A program made the position numbers and the translations under genes. A DNA stretch of 64,000 nucleotides from Moringa oleifera (Eukaryota; Streptophyta; Magnoliopsida; Brassicales; Moringaceae). The notes under the pieces are model-generated. The model worked only from the letters and a program-made list of their open reading frames with translations. It ran no database searches and was not told the origin of the DNA. Positions 1-14,530 of the stretch are shown piece by piece; position 1 is the first letter of the stretch; each line of letters opens with the position of its first letter. The stretch is from assembly GCA_021397835.1 (NCBI GenBank), contig JAJFZO010000394.1:62001-126000 (forward strand). The letters are read 5' to 3'.

Positions 1-3000
1 GATTATCCTTTACTCCATTCCTTCCTAAATTCAGGAATGGTAGGACAATTAGGAAATTACATCTAAGGAACATCCCATTATAGATTATAGAGCCGTGACT
101 GACCTCTAAAGCACGAACAAAAAGTCAATTCCAATCCCATATGGAAATCAATTCTTCCTTTCTTTTTTTTATGAGCTGAGCCATACATTAAGGATGGCCA
201 TTCAGTTAGTCTCATGCATAAGACCTTCTGCTTGCCTGTTGTGGCAGGTCATTAGCACACACTAGATCGATTGGATGTTGCTGGGATAGATAAGTACAAG
301 TAGTTTGTTGAGTGATGGGGGATCCTTCCTTCCATCATTCAAGACTATTCCTCTCACATTCTCATCAATCATCAATATGTAGAGTTTAGGATTGGCCAAA
401 CAAAATAACATATTTGTTTGGGTCCATACTTTCACGCATTATAGAAATAACTTCCTTAACCTTCACTTCACCTCTCCCACTTTCATCGTGAATAAGGATG
501 AGAAATGATGGGATCAATTTCCCATGCCTTAGCTTGGCTCACAAGGTGATTCGATTGGATTCAGTCTAATTTTTTACTGTCAAGGTCTTCTTAGCTTACA
601 AGCTTGATTCATTAGGCCGCACACGGAATGGGGAGATAAAATAAATGTTGATCACCTGGCTAGGAGAAAAGAAACAGCTTTGATATGGTGAAAGTGGTTG
701 ACTTGCCTATTTGGGAATGTTCGAGATTGAACTTAGGAGAAAGAAATGCCTTAGTACCTAATGAACCAACCTAATTGGATAACGAAATAAGGGATTGGTC
801 TTAGAAATGCAAATAAAAAGCGATGCATTAGCAAGTTACCATTCAAGTGCAGCAGAACCAGAGTCTAGACTCGTTGAGGTTGGGGTTTTGGGGGGAAGTA
901 AAGCTTCTTTTAGTGGGTCCCTCATTGTCTATCGAATGGATCCAACATCTAAAGTTGTAGTTGGTGCTGCCTATATATGAAATAAGTTATTGTCAAAGAA
1001 AGGTGAGGTCCTAATTAGCAGATAATTCCTTTCTCTTGGTCGATGGCACTCGATTGCCTGCTTGTTTTTCCCTATAAAGGTTAGAGATGCCTTTTTGATT
1101 AAATCAAAGAATACTAGCTTGCTCAGATATTAGGTAAAGGTCAAATCTAGCCTATAGAAAAGTAAAAGGAGCAGAGCACTTGATGGGATTGGGTTAGCCA
1201 ACATTTATAAGGTGAAGGTCGGATGCGTAAGTTGAAGACCTTTGGCGGAAGCATTAAAAACACTTAGATGGGGAAGAATTAAAACCTGTATTGACTTTGT
1301 TTGATTGATGAAGGGCAGAGAAAAGCTTGGTGTTTCCCTTGATTAGATCAATAAGAGAACAAGACCATTCAATGTCTTAGTTTGCCTCCGGGAACCTTGT
1401 AACTTCTAAAGAAGGTTAACGAACATGAACCAATGGTTTTGGGCCCAGTTGATTCATTTGTCAAGTGCAAGTTGAATCACTTTAGTACATCTAGGGAATA
1501 TCTAAAGTAGTCCATGAGTTGGAGTCAAAGTCAATACTCTGGGTCACAAGCAAGAGCTTATGTAAAGGTTAGGATGCAGTTGAGTGTTTCATAGTAGGGC
1601 TCACCTTTACCTTTTATATGAATTCGATCCTTCTTAATATCAATCCTTTTGGTTTTGATCTCAGTCGAGCAAGAGCCGATTGGGAAAGGAAAGTGAGATG
1701 GCTTTTTTAACAAGTGCTGTTAGCATGCCAACACAAACTGGAATTGAGGGTTATTGACGATACTGATGGACTCCTCTTAAGTCGTTGGCAAGGATAGACT
1801 GATAGCCTTTTCAACATCTTGCACTTCCAACTTACAATCTCTAGCTCTAGATGGAAAAAAGACTATAGCACCAGAATAAGGGTATAAGAGTTCATCATCA
1901 CTTAACTTACTTGCAGGCAGGGTACAAGATGGATACAAAGTAGGCTTACAAGGTACAAGGGTTACTATATTTATCCTAGTGAAGGAGAAGTTAGCAAGGT
2001 TTATAACCTGGACTTACTAGCTTGCTAAGTTCACTAGCTTACTTCTAGCCTCTCGGAAGAGAGTGGTCTCAACTCGAATGCTCACACCACCATTTTAAGA
2101 CATTTTTAGGAGCCGTACTATCGTCATTTTCAATTTCTTAGTTTGTTCGGCAAGGATGTCCTTTTGCACTGGGCTTATTTGTGATTGCTGACAACGGATG
2201 CTTTAGGCTATATATATATATATATTATTTATTTATAACATAAAAAAGGCCTAATGAAAGGGCTTCGATTATGCCATATGTAAATAAGAGTTCTGTCTGT
2301 CTTTCTTTAATTAGCAATAAGAGCAAGAAGAAGACATTTTTGTATATGTAATTAGAGAGCTTTTTCAGGTTCTGTTCTGAGCTAGAAAGCCACCATTAGA
2401 ATCCATGTGATTAGATTAGGCCATAGCCAGGTAACTAGATTGATCAAAAAGATAGTTTGACTTTCCTATGTTAAGTATATACCTTTTGTAGCATGATTGT
2501 AACTTAGGCTATAAGCTTTAGCCTTTTAAAAATATGATAAAGGAACTATGATGAGATATAAGATAAAATATCTAAATATGACTGAGTTCCACTTCCCTTC
2601 GCTATCATGACCTTAACGCCTTCAAATAGAACTAGCTTTACATGATGGGATGAAAGCGTTAATAACTCAAATCACCCTGTGAATGATTTTGACATAAAAT
2701 CATTGGGATACTATTCAAAGGCTTTTCACCATTGGGAGCTTAGCCTTTTCTTTCTCGGAAACCTTTGACTTTTTTCTTTGGCTAAAAAGGGCTTTTTTGT
2801 AAGATTAAGGTAGTCTTTAGGGACCTTTCTCTTTCAAAAATATCTAAAAGCAGAGGCATGTCTTGCCCCTCAGAATAATATGAAATCCTTTCCTACCTTT
2901 ATTTAATAAATTTTTTCTTTCTTTTTGCTATAAACAAAACGAGAAATAATGTTTAACTAACGAAATCTTTCTCTATACTTGTTCTTGCTTGCTGATTTAG

Positions 3001-6000
3001 TCCATCCAGAGGATGGTAGATTCATTTTATTTTTGATATATTCTTATATGCAGTGCTTTGACCAATTGAATTACAATTTTAGGGGAATGACTAACTAGAA
3101 GGTTAGAGGATAAATTGAATCAAATTCTTTCGAAGAAAAAAAAAGTGTCAATTCAATCAATGACTAACTAGTATATATGACCTTTCATTTTCGACACATC
3201 TACTCGACTTTATATCTATCTCATAAGTGGCACATATTATCTAGGGTTTTTTTTTCATAAATAGTTAGATTCACTAAGAGACAAGACTCAAGTAAGAAAA
3301 GAGAATATGATAGGAGAAAGAAAAGAAATGAGGGAAAGCAACTACAGGAATTAGATATCATGCTCCTACATATAGAAGGAACTTCCCTAAACTCACAAAG
3401 AGAAGAGGGCTAGGACTGGACCTCTCTAGATGACAGGACTGAGTTAGTATAGTTCCTTTTTTTTCTTCTTTGATCTATGGCCACCTCGATCTAGTAAGGA
3501 TTGGAATTGGGCACTAGCATGAGTATTTGAGTGCTACTTTCTATCTTCTTCCTTGAGAGCTTCTGATGTAACGTCCTATTTTATGAAATAAATTTTTGTA
3601 TCTTAAGATTGTCCATAATTAGTTCCTATCCTAGCAGCGAGTATCTCGTATTAGCTTGCTAAAGGCTTCAAGATGTAGAACTTAGGAACGTAAGGATGTC
3701 GCACCTCTAGTCTGTAGCTTTCCTTCATGATTTCATATACTTGCTATCACTAATGGACTAAGATAGTTAAGTAGGACAAACCAATCCCTTGGGCCGCTTG
3801 GCTATGGGTGGCTTACTCTAATTGATTTAGTTTCTTTGTTTATTACCACCTAGTATGGATGAGACAGAAATATTAAAATTTGATTCACTCATAGTTTTTT
3901 TTTTTTTTTTTTTTATGATGATCCATGGCCTGAGCAAGCTACATTTGAAAAGGCAAATACAAGCACAAAACCTTTAGTAGTAAAGCAGCATAGTACAGTA
4001 AACATAAGCATCATGGGCGGAGGCTTAATATATATAAATATATAAATTTCATCCTATTTATAAAAACTATAGTCAAACTAGTTATAACCGACTAAAGTGG
4101 AAAAACATGACAAAAAGGACTAGAAACTGTGTAAGCAAGTTACAACTGAGATTGCGAAGTTCAGCTTGCCTCGAAGGACATGTTTAAGATGAGAAATTAT
4201 GATTAAGTTATTAAATAAAATGAACACAAAAACTATGAGGAGAGATGAATTTGAGCTATTAATTGAGAGGACCACCATCGCTCACTACTTCCTATTGTTA
4301 TCTTATATTTGCTATTAGTCTACACTTTTTGTTTCTTTGTATGCTTTTGACTACTAAATCCATTTGGATTGCCAAAGATGAGTGTGTCTGGAGACATTCA
4401 AAGGTGAATTATCCTACAAATGGGAAAAAAAAATTGAATGGTATGAGTCATGGATCCTCTCAACACAACCTCGGCTTATCAACCACGAAGTGCTTTTCAG
4501 CAGACATATGCATACCAAATCGAGCGAGAGTCACCTTTGTCCATCTTATCTATCATATCAAACATTGATCAGCCTACTACTTCTAAAGAAGTCTTACCAG
4601 ATTTTGTCTATGATTATGAAAAAATTATAGCCTCCGCTTACAAACAAAACACAAAGAAAGTGTCACTGCCATGTCTACTTCTCATATGAGATAGGTCACT
4701 TTTTCTTCGCCAATAAGTCTTCTTCTTGGATTTTTGATTTCGATCATTTAATGCTTTCATCCTTTTTTCCATTCATACAAACCCTATGACATCCATCACT
4801 AATTGATTTTTATCCTTAATAATTTTATCTTCCTCATATATCACTCCATTTTTGTTAGTCAAATTACATATTCCATTTAGGATGTGTTGTTTTTTGAAAA
4901 AAGGCTAGAATACTAACAGGCGTCTCTATCTAATTCATTCATTAACCTAGTACATACCTTTTTTTGGAAGATCAAGTGCCAAAGTCAGAATAGGGAAGTC
5001 ATAATCCCTAAAAATTACTTTCAATTTGTCTATGGGGGAGTATTTGACCTGAACTTTCTATGGTATTAATGTACCCTTTCTTGTTGAAGCATATAGGATA
5101 GTTGGGTGTAGTTAGGATCTCTAAGGCTTCTAAGGTGGCTTGGGATGTAGTCTACATCTCGAAATGAAAGAGCCTCCGGGTCTAGTCTCAAGAGGGTTCA
5201 TGACTAGAATAAGGCAGCTATTACCAAACATTTATGGAACATTGCCTTTAACCCACATACCATCTAGGCTTTTGAATTAAAGATTTTCCCTTGAAAGGTA
5301 AGAGTGTGTGGGGCATCCTTGTTCCTAATGACTCTTTTTCTTAAAGTTAGAGGAAATTTATGAACTTTTGGTACACTATGAGACCTTTCATCCCATCCAA
5401 AGTAGGTAATGGAGAAAGGTTACTTTTTTTATTTAGTTCGGTAACTAGGATCTGTTAGGTCCCATTATTTAGAAGTATAGTAGTAGAATTTATTATGATG
5501 TAGCTATTCTAGTCTTTGCCAAAGTTAACGCAATTATTAAAGAAAATTGATGGAAGCGATCGACAATTATATCTTTCAATAGGGCTTGTTCCACCTCGAG
5601 TCCACCTAATAACTACTTGACTAACTAGCAATAAGGAGATTTGAAAGACTAATGGAGGGCATGAAACACCCACGATCGTAACTACCACTTGAACAGGAAA
5701 TGGAGAAAGAAAGCAGGACGATCAATCACCCATAGGAGCTCAGAGAAAAATAGTTAGAATCTATTTTATTAGAAGAGGTGAAGGAAAATCATGAATCAAG
5801 AGAAGGATCGGGCACCTACAGATTACATTACAGAAGAGAAATGTTCTCCTCTATGAGCTTTTCAAGTGCAATTCAGTTTGTCGACTAATTACAGTAAGGA
5901 AGAATCAACCATTTAGTGTGGTTAAGCCCACTTTGGCACTAAGCACAGTAGTGCATAGTTATTTCATCTAACCCCATAACTTAATGAAGTAGATTGGATG

Positions 6001-9000
6001 GACCACACTAAAAAAAAAATCCAAATAGGGATGGCTGCGAAGTCAAGGAGGTTTAATAGGAAATAAGATAGTAGTAGCATAAATAGTTGTGAGAGACCAA
6101 ATAAGTGTTTCATATAATAGTGTCAAAGAAGTCATAATAAGCTAGAGAAGCAAATGAAGCATCAGGTCTTGAAGAAGAATAAGGTCATAGAGCATAGCAA
6201 ATGACTAAACCATGTATGTGTGATTGCTCGCCTATCATGAGTTTGACTTACACTCTAAAGCTATTTTTTTAAGGAAGACTAGAGAAAACCTTTATGACAT
6301 TATTGTGGATAAAGTAGCCAGTGAAGCTTTTTCTTTAGTTATTATTGAACCCTTATTAGGAAACTCTAGCAATGTCTATTATTTCTTTTTCCCAAGAGGT
6401 GCAGGCTTCATTGAAAGGCTCTTTGCCTTGTGGCTTTATTGGGTTTACTTATAAATAACGCTTTTTCCCTCACCTCTATTCAATTATTTTTGAAAGAGTT
6501 ACCCGACTGACTTCATAGTTACACCTTTGTTGACCAGATCCCATGAGTGCTGCCAAAATGGCACGTTAGAGCTCCGCTCTTGTACCTTGATTTGCTGTTT
6601 AATTCCAAAGACCAAACTTCCCTATGATTTGTTGATTGGCATTGATAAAACTAATTATGAGCCATATACATGGCATGAATCCCAGGTTTCCTAAAATCCA
6701 TGTATGAAAAGGCTTATAATCTTAGGGAGTATATTGATAACCCGGACCCACCAAGCGCACAGTAACGTATTGTAAAGTTTAAAGGGCATAATGCTAATGA
6801 ATCAGGCCTATAGCACCTGTTTTTCTCGAATCCCTTAAATTAGATGTAAAGAAAAGAGAAGGAATTTGAGATTATCAACAATAGGAATGCCCAATCGACT
6901 TTACTTTATGAGCTATAATGTCTCTTTTAGCGCACTTGACTTATCATATAAGTATGCAATAATAAGTTAGCATACATTGCTAATAGGCAAGTCAATTTTA
7001 AGAATGGTATTAAAGACCAAACTATGGTATCTTGGTACGGGGTGTCTCATAAGAGTGGTTAGGATAGGCCTTTAAATGCAATCTAGAGCCTATATGAGGA
7101 GCTTGCTGTATGCGTATTTACTTGCACGAGCGAGCCCTATTGAAGTATTAGAATGCTCCTTATCACTCCTAACCTTTAAATGAAGAGGGAACTCAAAACC
7201 ACAAAACAAAGGAAGCAACAACTCTAAGAGAAATGTATGAAAATAACCACACTTCATTACACTCACCTTGCCCTCACCATGTCATTAGATGTTTTGAGTG
7301 GCTATCAAATGGGTAGTTGGCTTTCTGAACCTATCCATATACAATCCTATAAGAACCAAAGAAATAGCGGCCTATTACCACTCCGTATGTGAAAGCCTTT
7401 CCCCCACTTCACTTCCTGATTTTGTAATAAGCAAAATATGGTTGTTAGTTGGGACCTTTCCTTACATTTTGGGCTCGCAGTTTTAGCTTGATAGCTATAA
7501 CTTTCATTTCTTAATTGGGTTTTTTAAACTTTACATGTAGCTCATCAGCTTGTGACCTCACGCTCTCAGTTTCGAAATTAGGAAATCAATAAAACTGCCT
7601 TTTCTCAGTTAGAAAGGTTATTTAGGTAGCTTAGCTAGTTAGATTTACTGAAGGCAATTCAATGAACATTCTTATCTAATAGTTTTTAATTTCCCATGCA
7701 CCCTTTCGAATAAGGGTGAGTGCCTTATGAAACTATTACTATCCATTGTTTTTTCTTCCCATTTCGAAAGACTTTTGTTTTCTCTTTAAGGGAATGTCGT
7801 TAGGAATTAGATCCCTAGTTTCATAGGGAGGAATTATTCCTTTAAACACACTAGTTTAATCCTGATAATGGAATGACCACACTATGAATGAATATTACGT
7901 TAATAGAGTAGTTGTTCTTTCCCTTGTGCCCTTAACACGAAGCTAAGGCAATGATGTTGATGCTTGTCAGTGCATTAAGTAAATCAGATACTAATTGGTA
8001 TAAAACAGATCAATTACGTAGGATCGAGCCTTGACCTTGGAAGCCTTCCTGGTTTGGTTTTTTGATTTAAGTTTATCAATCCATAAGATATGGCTTTAAA
8101 GTTTCCCAGCTTGGGTTATTGTGAAGTATTAGAGCACAAGTAAGCTTAATCTTTCGCAACTTATGTAAACCTACGTCATGGCTTTTAGAAGAGCTTAAAG
8201 TGCATGATGATTCAATTTCCAAATATATAATAAGGCCTTATTTGTCGTCATCCCTCTTTCTCTCTCCTATTAACATAGTAAAGTATAGTTCTATTAAGCG
8301 TGATACATGCCCTTTATAAAGTGGTCTTTGAAAAGGTCTTTAAACGACTATTTGTCATTAGTTCTTGAAGATGTAATGAATAGTTTTCTTCCTTGCCAAC
8401 CACTCATAAAAAGAAAGAATACGTAGGGCCTCCTTAGCTTGCCCTAATTCAATTACAATTCTTTTTCACTTTATCCTACCTTGCTCACTGCCCCTTAGGC
8501 TTAAAAAATTCCATTTCATTGTCATCACTTATTTTCATCAATGCGGCTAGTTTTTTAGCGTTATTTCTAGCTTGAATTAAGGCTTTGAAGTCCTCCTATT
8601 TTTATAACTAGAAAGGTAGGCAAACCTAAGTTCAGAGCCACCTGGATTCGAGATGTTAGAACCCAACCATACCAAAAATAGAATTAGCATATGCATAATT
8701 TCTTTCAATTGGAACCTATCACTACCTAGATCAATCTTTCGATTCTAGTTTGCCTTCTGTCATCCAATTTAAGGGAATTCATTGGATCGTGAACTTGCTT
8801 CATACTTGGCATTTAATCTTTTGCTAGGAGCAAGGTTGTCCTTAGCAAGAATGGTTAGAACTGAGTCGTAGTTAGAATTATGAAACTACTCATAGGAAAT
8901 GTTTTTAAGTTGACGGAATGTTTAGGCTTATCGAGTAATGAAAGGTCTTTTTTAAACTAATTGGCTGGCTCTATTTGAAAAAAAAAAATTCTCATTCCAG

Positions 9001-11800
9001 AGAGATATTAATAGACATAGAAAAAGATCTTAATCTTGCAGTTCATAAAGTAGAAGTCCCATAAGCACCCACTTTTAAAGAAGCAAATAGACTCGCCTTA
9101 AGAAGCATACACACTTATATGTGACCTACATTTATTAATAATCTCGCAAGAATTTTCCTTCTCAAGGTAGGTCAAAAGAGCAAGTCGATGAAAGAAAGAC
9201 TCTCTCGAAAGGCGTCTACTTATGGAATAGAAAGACTTCGTTGCATCAACAAAGTGTAGTAATAAAAAATGCTTACATAAGCTCATCGATATGTACTCCT
9301 CGTTTGTGAAAGAAAGGGTGCTTCTAAGCTAAATCAATCCTGCACAGGTCATTACTAGGAACTTTACACTCAATGAAAAGCAAAAATGAAGACTAAATCA
9401 ACTTTGAAACTGATTCGAGAGACCATAAGAATGATCGAATGATGAGCAAGAATAGTAGAAACATTAAGATATGCTTGTTCAAAGATGCGTCAAAGTACAC
9501 CTATGAAAATAGATTGCAAGGGTCACACATCAATGCATTACTAAAGATAACTAACCAAAATAACTTTTCAAGAGGCGTAGAAAAATGGATTAGTCTGATT
9601 ATCTATGGGTAAAAAAACCACATGGGAAAAGATTCCTAAGGGAAGCTTCTTATTAGTGCTTTGCCTCACCACTGAACATTGTATTACTATGGTCAATAAC
9701 TTGCCCTAAAGTGGCTTCGGATGGCCTCAAGGGTCGTCAAAGGCCCCGATAAGGCACTGTACCTTTCTTGCTCGAAGGATTTATCAAAAGACCGTCCCAT
9801 TATGAATTCCTATCCCATTAATAAAATATAGATAAGGGTTATTTTTGTTCCAAGTCTAACTTTTAAAGCATAACATTGAAAAAAAAAAAGAAAGAACTTT
9901 GGCTCTTAACTTTTTCTTTGATAGATCTTTCCTCTCAAAAGAGGTTTTACCTAACCCATTATGTCCTTTATTCAATACTTATTTCCAAGGGTGAGAACCT
10001 TAAATTGAAAACCTTTTCTTCTGCCTTCACCACTTTTTTTTTTTTTTGACCTTATCCACCTTCTTTGAGGAATACCAGATCAAAAGATGAATTAGTGGAT
10101 CACAAGGCTAAGTCATAGGATGCTTGAACCTTTTTTAGTAGTGAGCCATACCGAGTAGCTTCTAACAAGGGCTTTAAGATCATAGTCATGCCTGCCAAAA
10201 CTTTTCATGGGTACGAATGTCATGTTTGAAGCTACTTTCTCAAGACATCATGGAAAATATCACTAACGAGCTTAATCTTTAAGTGTGAAATTTTTAGTTT
10301 CCTTATCTTTTTAAGCCTAAAATCATATGGGTCAACAATTCTCACTTCTTAGTTAATGAAAGCCCTTTTTAAGAAAGTAAGCCAAGAGCCACTCATTTGA
10401 GACGACAAATTCAAAATTTACTGTGCCTATGCGTAAAGCAACATGTTTAAAATCGTAATGTGAAATCTTGGTCTCCTTACCATTTCCAACTAAGAGTTAA
10501 CTCCGTTAGGTAAGAGGACCACTACTGCAATTATTCAACTACTAATTAATGACCAGGGGACTACTATTCTCCCTCCACTATTAATATTGACTTTCTTGTT
10601 AATAGAATGCCAAAAGGTGTAGTTTCGTTATATATCCCATCAATTGGAAGATGACAAAGCACATCCATCACCCAATCATGTAAAGGCCGAACTAAGGTCT
10701 GTTTGCAATGGCAAAGACACTCATCTTTCCACTATCTTGTAGCTTAATTTTGAACTTACACCTAAATAAGACATTTACTAAGAGGCTTATTTCACGTTGA
10801 CCACTTGTTTTTTTTTTTTAAAAGAACTCATAGTTCTCCCTCTTGTCTATATATATACTAAATTTTTAGTTAGATCGAATAGGGACTTCTATAAAGATCT
10901 TTCCACTCATTTATCATACGCAAGGTCAAAGTCATAGCATGGGATGCTCAAAAAAAAAAGAAGAAGAATTAACGTCGCGATGGTACTACAATATGGCAAT
11001 TTATCATATAGAAGAACAGATCCTCGGGCCTATTCATTGACCATAAATAAGAATCGATCGACTACTATCTAAAAGAAGATAAGTGGTTCTTCCATTGTTT
11101 AAGGGTAAGGGGAGAACATATAACAACTTGCCTTGCTTTCATATTTCCTACGTAGTCCATAAGTCAAACCAACGATTCTCTTAATTAAATAATAAAGACA
11201 TTCTTTCCTTTTTTTTTTTTTTTCAATTCGAGGCAAAGGCAAAATTAACATAGGATCATCATCTAGGCCCTTTTCTTCTTTCCATTGTTTATTTCCAGTC
11301 CATTGCGTGTATGTGTTTTTAAGGTTTATTTAGGGCTTTTACCTAGAGCATCTAATTCCTCTTCTTTCTTTGCTATTGCTTTCACATCAAGAGCTATTCC
11401 TTCTTGTTCAGGGTAATCGGATAAGAGATCTTCTTTTGACTTTAACAAATAGATCGAATAGGGGCCTATCCTCGACTCACCTCTTTATCTATAAAAAGCC
11501 CTTCCTAGAGGAGAATGAAAGCTCTAGGATGAGTATTTCTTAGATTTTGAGATTTATTCTCATCCTGATCCATTATGAAATTTTTAAAATCTATAAAAAC
11601 ATTAATGGAAAAGGCTCGTCATGATCATCTCGAGGACCATAAGGTGCTGAAGTGGCATGATAGGCAGGGTATCCATAGGTTTTTATTAAAGGGATGCTTT
11701 TGTCATGTTATTACTGAAAAGAAAATTTGAATTCATCTATTTAATTCGATTTATCCACACTTTTATCCATTCCTTGTAAAGAAAGGCTAACTACTTACTA
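1..11800. other. Probable mitochondrial-derived non-coding DNA (left part of a NUMT)
   Basis: I see no gene here. All open frames are short and none matches a family I know. The sequence is a moderately AT-rich mix of short purine and pyrimidine tracts with scattered poly-T runs (for example near 3895, 10030, 11210 and 11910), which resembles angiosperm mitochondrial intergenic DNA. It runs without an obvious break into group II intron sequence, matR and nad1 on its right, so I infer that it belongs to the same mitochondrial insert. It could instead be old nuclear repeat DNA, or several pieces joined. A short TA microsatellite lies near 2210-2224. No tRNA, rRNA or exon of another mitochondrial gene was recognised on either strand. 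Confidence 0.4.
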
Positions 11801-12605
11801 GCAGGGAGCTGTATGAGCAATAACGTCCATGTACGCTTTCGTGAGAAGGGCGGTGGACAAAAATGGCCTTGTTGTACCTCACTCTTGTCTTAAATAGGGG
11901 TCTGTTCTTTTTTTTTTTTTTTTAAGAAAAACATGCCAATATGATCTTAATCAGATGTAGAGCTTTACATCTAACATTTATTGGGCTTTCCTCTTTGGAA
12001 GCCTGTGTCTCGACTTGTGCAATAAACCCTGTTGGGTGAAAACCAGTGATAGATGGTACCATGGAGCTTTCGGGGTAGCCTAGTGTGCAAGCATAACAAT
12101 GAATTGTAGCGAACCCTTAAATGACTTATCTAAGATTAAGGGGGAGATCTTTAGTAATGGTGACCTTTTCACTTCTCCACAAATTGATGCATGTAGCGGA
12201 TGCTCATATGGGAAAGCCTCATAGCTTGAGTTTGGAAGCAAGGGGTTATTTTAAGAAATCCTTTCTTTGTCATCCTCTCGGGGGGTGCAAACACATTTAT
12301 GTGGATTGCAGGTGATGGATACAAAAATGGCGAGGAAGTGGACAACATTCAACAACATTCAGGGATGGATGTAAACCCACTGGGCAAGGACATTCATTTT
12401 GGTCTTGGGAGAGGTATCAAACATTCTCAAGAACCAAAAATACTAAGCAAAAGGAAGCCTTATGAGTCATTAAAAGGATGACAGGGGATCTTTGATTATT
12501 AATAAAAGGAGCAAACAATGAGGTTCGTCCCTCCTTAAAGTATGAAGAAAGAAATAAGGGTCATATTTTAGACCGCTCACAGTAGTTCTACCTATAGAAA
12601 AGATC
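11801..12605 (+). other. Decayed group II intron segment upstream of matR (nad1 intron 4 region)
   Basis: Bases 11804-11870 contain a hairpin-like stretch (GAGCTGTATGAGC, a short loop, then CATGTACGCTTTCG and GAAGGGCGGTGGA). It resembles the conserved GAGCCGTATG...GTACGGTT element of ORF-bearing group II introns. In seed plants matR is encoded inside the last intron of nad1, so group II sequence just upstream is expected. From about 12515 the reading continues toward matR with residues resembling the region ahead of its usual start. A 15-base T run interrupts the segment near 11910. The exact intron 5' boundary and nad1 exon 4 were not found. Confidence 0.5.
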
Positions 12606-14530
12606 ATGAAAGAGGCAATCAAAATGGTACTCCAATCCATTTATGATCCTGAGTTTCTGAACACATCTCATTTTCACTCGCATCAAGGCTACGACTCGAC
12701 GTTAAAACGAATCAAAGAATAATGGGAAATCTCTCATTGGTTTTTAGAATTCGACATCAGAAACTATTTTCATACCATTGATTGACACTTACTCATCCTA
12801 ATCTTTAAGGAAGAAATCAAAGATCCTAACTTCTTTTACTCCATTCAGAAAGTTCTTTCTACCAAACAACTTATAAGAGATAAGATGGGTCCTTACTCTG
12901 TCCTACATAATGTACTACTATCGGCCCTACCAAACAATATCTACCTACATAAGCTCAATTAAAAGATAGGAAGAATTTAATAAAAGTATGAAATTTCGAT
13001 TGTTCAAAGAATCAGATCAATTTTATTAAGGGCAAGCCCGATTGATGACTAAGAAAACTCTAGAAAAGAAGCAAGCTTTAACACTTCTTAAGACAATAGA
13101 GCCATCATTCTTGGGAGGTTAAAGAGCATCCAATGCAAAATGGCCTTTCATTCCCTTATTTCATTGTGGTACACCTCCCCTCTACAAGCACGTTTTACCT
13201 CAGAGGCAACTAGAAAATGCCTTTCGTTTTACCCATTCGTTAACCCTTGTCATCTTCCTTAGCAAGCACTCAAGCCTCTTTTGCATTACTTTTCCTCATA
13301 AAAGTCATTTGGTTGACCTCGAAAGCCAAATTTTATGGTAGAGAATGTCGTAATAATAATTAGGCCATAAGAGACCTTATTAAGTATTACAAAAGAAAAG
13401 GCTACTCATAAGGCTGGCCAAAAAGGCGATAATAGTTATCAGGTTAAAGAGACGCCTAGCCTATAAGCTGGCCCCTTTAAAAACCTATCACTTAATAAGT
13501 ATTTGTTATGCACGATATGCCAATAACTTACTATCAGGAATCATGGGTGTCATAAAGCTTCTCATTGGAATACGAAAATGTATTGCCCGTTTCTTATAAT
13601 CTAGCCTGAATCTTTGGGTAGCCTTTGTAGGATCAGCAATAGTTGCATGAGGTACAATGGAATTCATCAGTATGATCATTTAAGAAGACTCTCCGAGGAT
13701 GACTCCTATGTAACTTTTGTGAGGGCTGGAGAATTATCTATGTGTCAAGCATAGTATCTATATAACTACTTGCCATCTACGCTTTGCCATCCATGGACAG
13801 TTTAGGAAGCTAAATGATAGTATGTCAATCAAATAACTAAAGAAAGGGATGAACAAAATGGGAGTTTATTAGACAATGTTTAACTAGTAAAAAAAACTTG
13901 AGTAAGAAGTCCCTAAGTGAGCGTATTGTGGGGGATCATCAAGCACATCCTGCAAGGATGAAGGAGGATTTTATTGTTACATAGTAAATCAAATGTTCAA
14001 CAGGCAGTCTCACAATTGAGCATAAATGTTTGAAATTTATGATTGTATACTCCTACAGGTTAGAAGGTGGCGGAGGAATGAGGATGACACTAGTAAGGAT
14101 CTATCAGCAGCAAATTCCCTATGCAAATAAAGGTGGCTATCAAAAAGATACTCCAAAGGCTTCGGGATTGAGGTCTTATTAACCAAAGAAGACTTTGGCC
14201 AATCCACATGGCCTGCTTGATGAATGTTAGTGATATAGACATTGTAAATTAGTCCATGGGCATTGTGATAAGTCCTATATCCTACTACAGGTGCCACAAT
14301 AACCTTTACTAAGTCTAAACAATTATTAACCACTAGTTTGCTTGTCTATAATATTCACCTTATCCCACAAGCATAAATCCTCAGTGTGGAATGCAATCCC
14401 AAACTACTCTAATGACTCAAATATAGTAAATCAAAGTGGTAAAACCTTTGGAGGGCTCCTTAACAACACAAAGCTTGGGAAGCTCAAACATATTGATCTG
14501 AGCAATGAGAAGCACTTAACTACTCTCTAA
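12606..14530 (+). pseudogene. matR: matR pseudogene (mitochondrial group II intron maturase), nuclear copy
   Basis: The native protein is the maturase encoded in nad1 intron 4, with a reverse-transcriptase-like domain and a C-terminal maturase (domain X) region, and it assists intron splicing in mitochondria. The start context reads MKEAIKMVLQSIYDPEF, matching the usual matR start. It continues with WFLEFDIRNYFHTID, GPYSVLHNVLLSALP, NIYLHKLN, YEISIVQRIRSILLR, FYGREC and ITTCHLRFAIH, and a C-terminal piece with HKHKSSVWN and SNDSNIVNQ that stops at 14530. The copy spans about 1.92 kb, close to the native length of about 1.96 kb. It is dead: many in-frame stops and several frameshifts occur, most visibly after about 13400. 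Many differences look like C-to-T or G-to-A changes. The intron around it is retained, so transfer was through DNA rather than spliced RNA. The minus-strand open frame at 14037-14333 is a shadow of this gene. Confidence 0.93.

Noticed and set aside
795..980. 61-codon open frame ending in VVVGAAYI
   Set aside because: No recognisable family, no supporting context and a length expected by chance in 12 kb of non-coding DNA.
4263..4689. Three overlapping open frames of 79-101 codons
   Set aside because: All three plus frames are open over the same bases, which is compositional rather than coding, and no family was recognised.
6224..6454. 76-codon open frame with a hydrophobic C-terminus
   Set aside because: Could be a remnant of a mitochondrial chimeric frame, but no known segment was recognised and chance is sufficient.
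14037..14333. 98-codon minus-strand open frame
   Set aside because: It lies opposite the decayed C-terminal part of matR, which explains the sequence fully.
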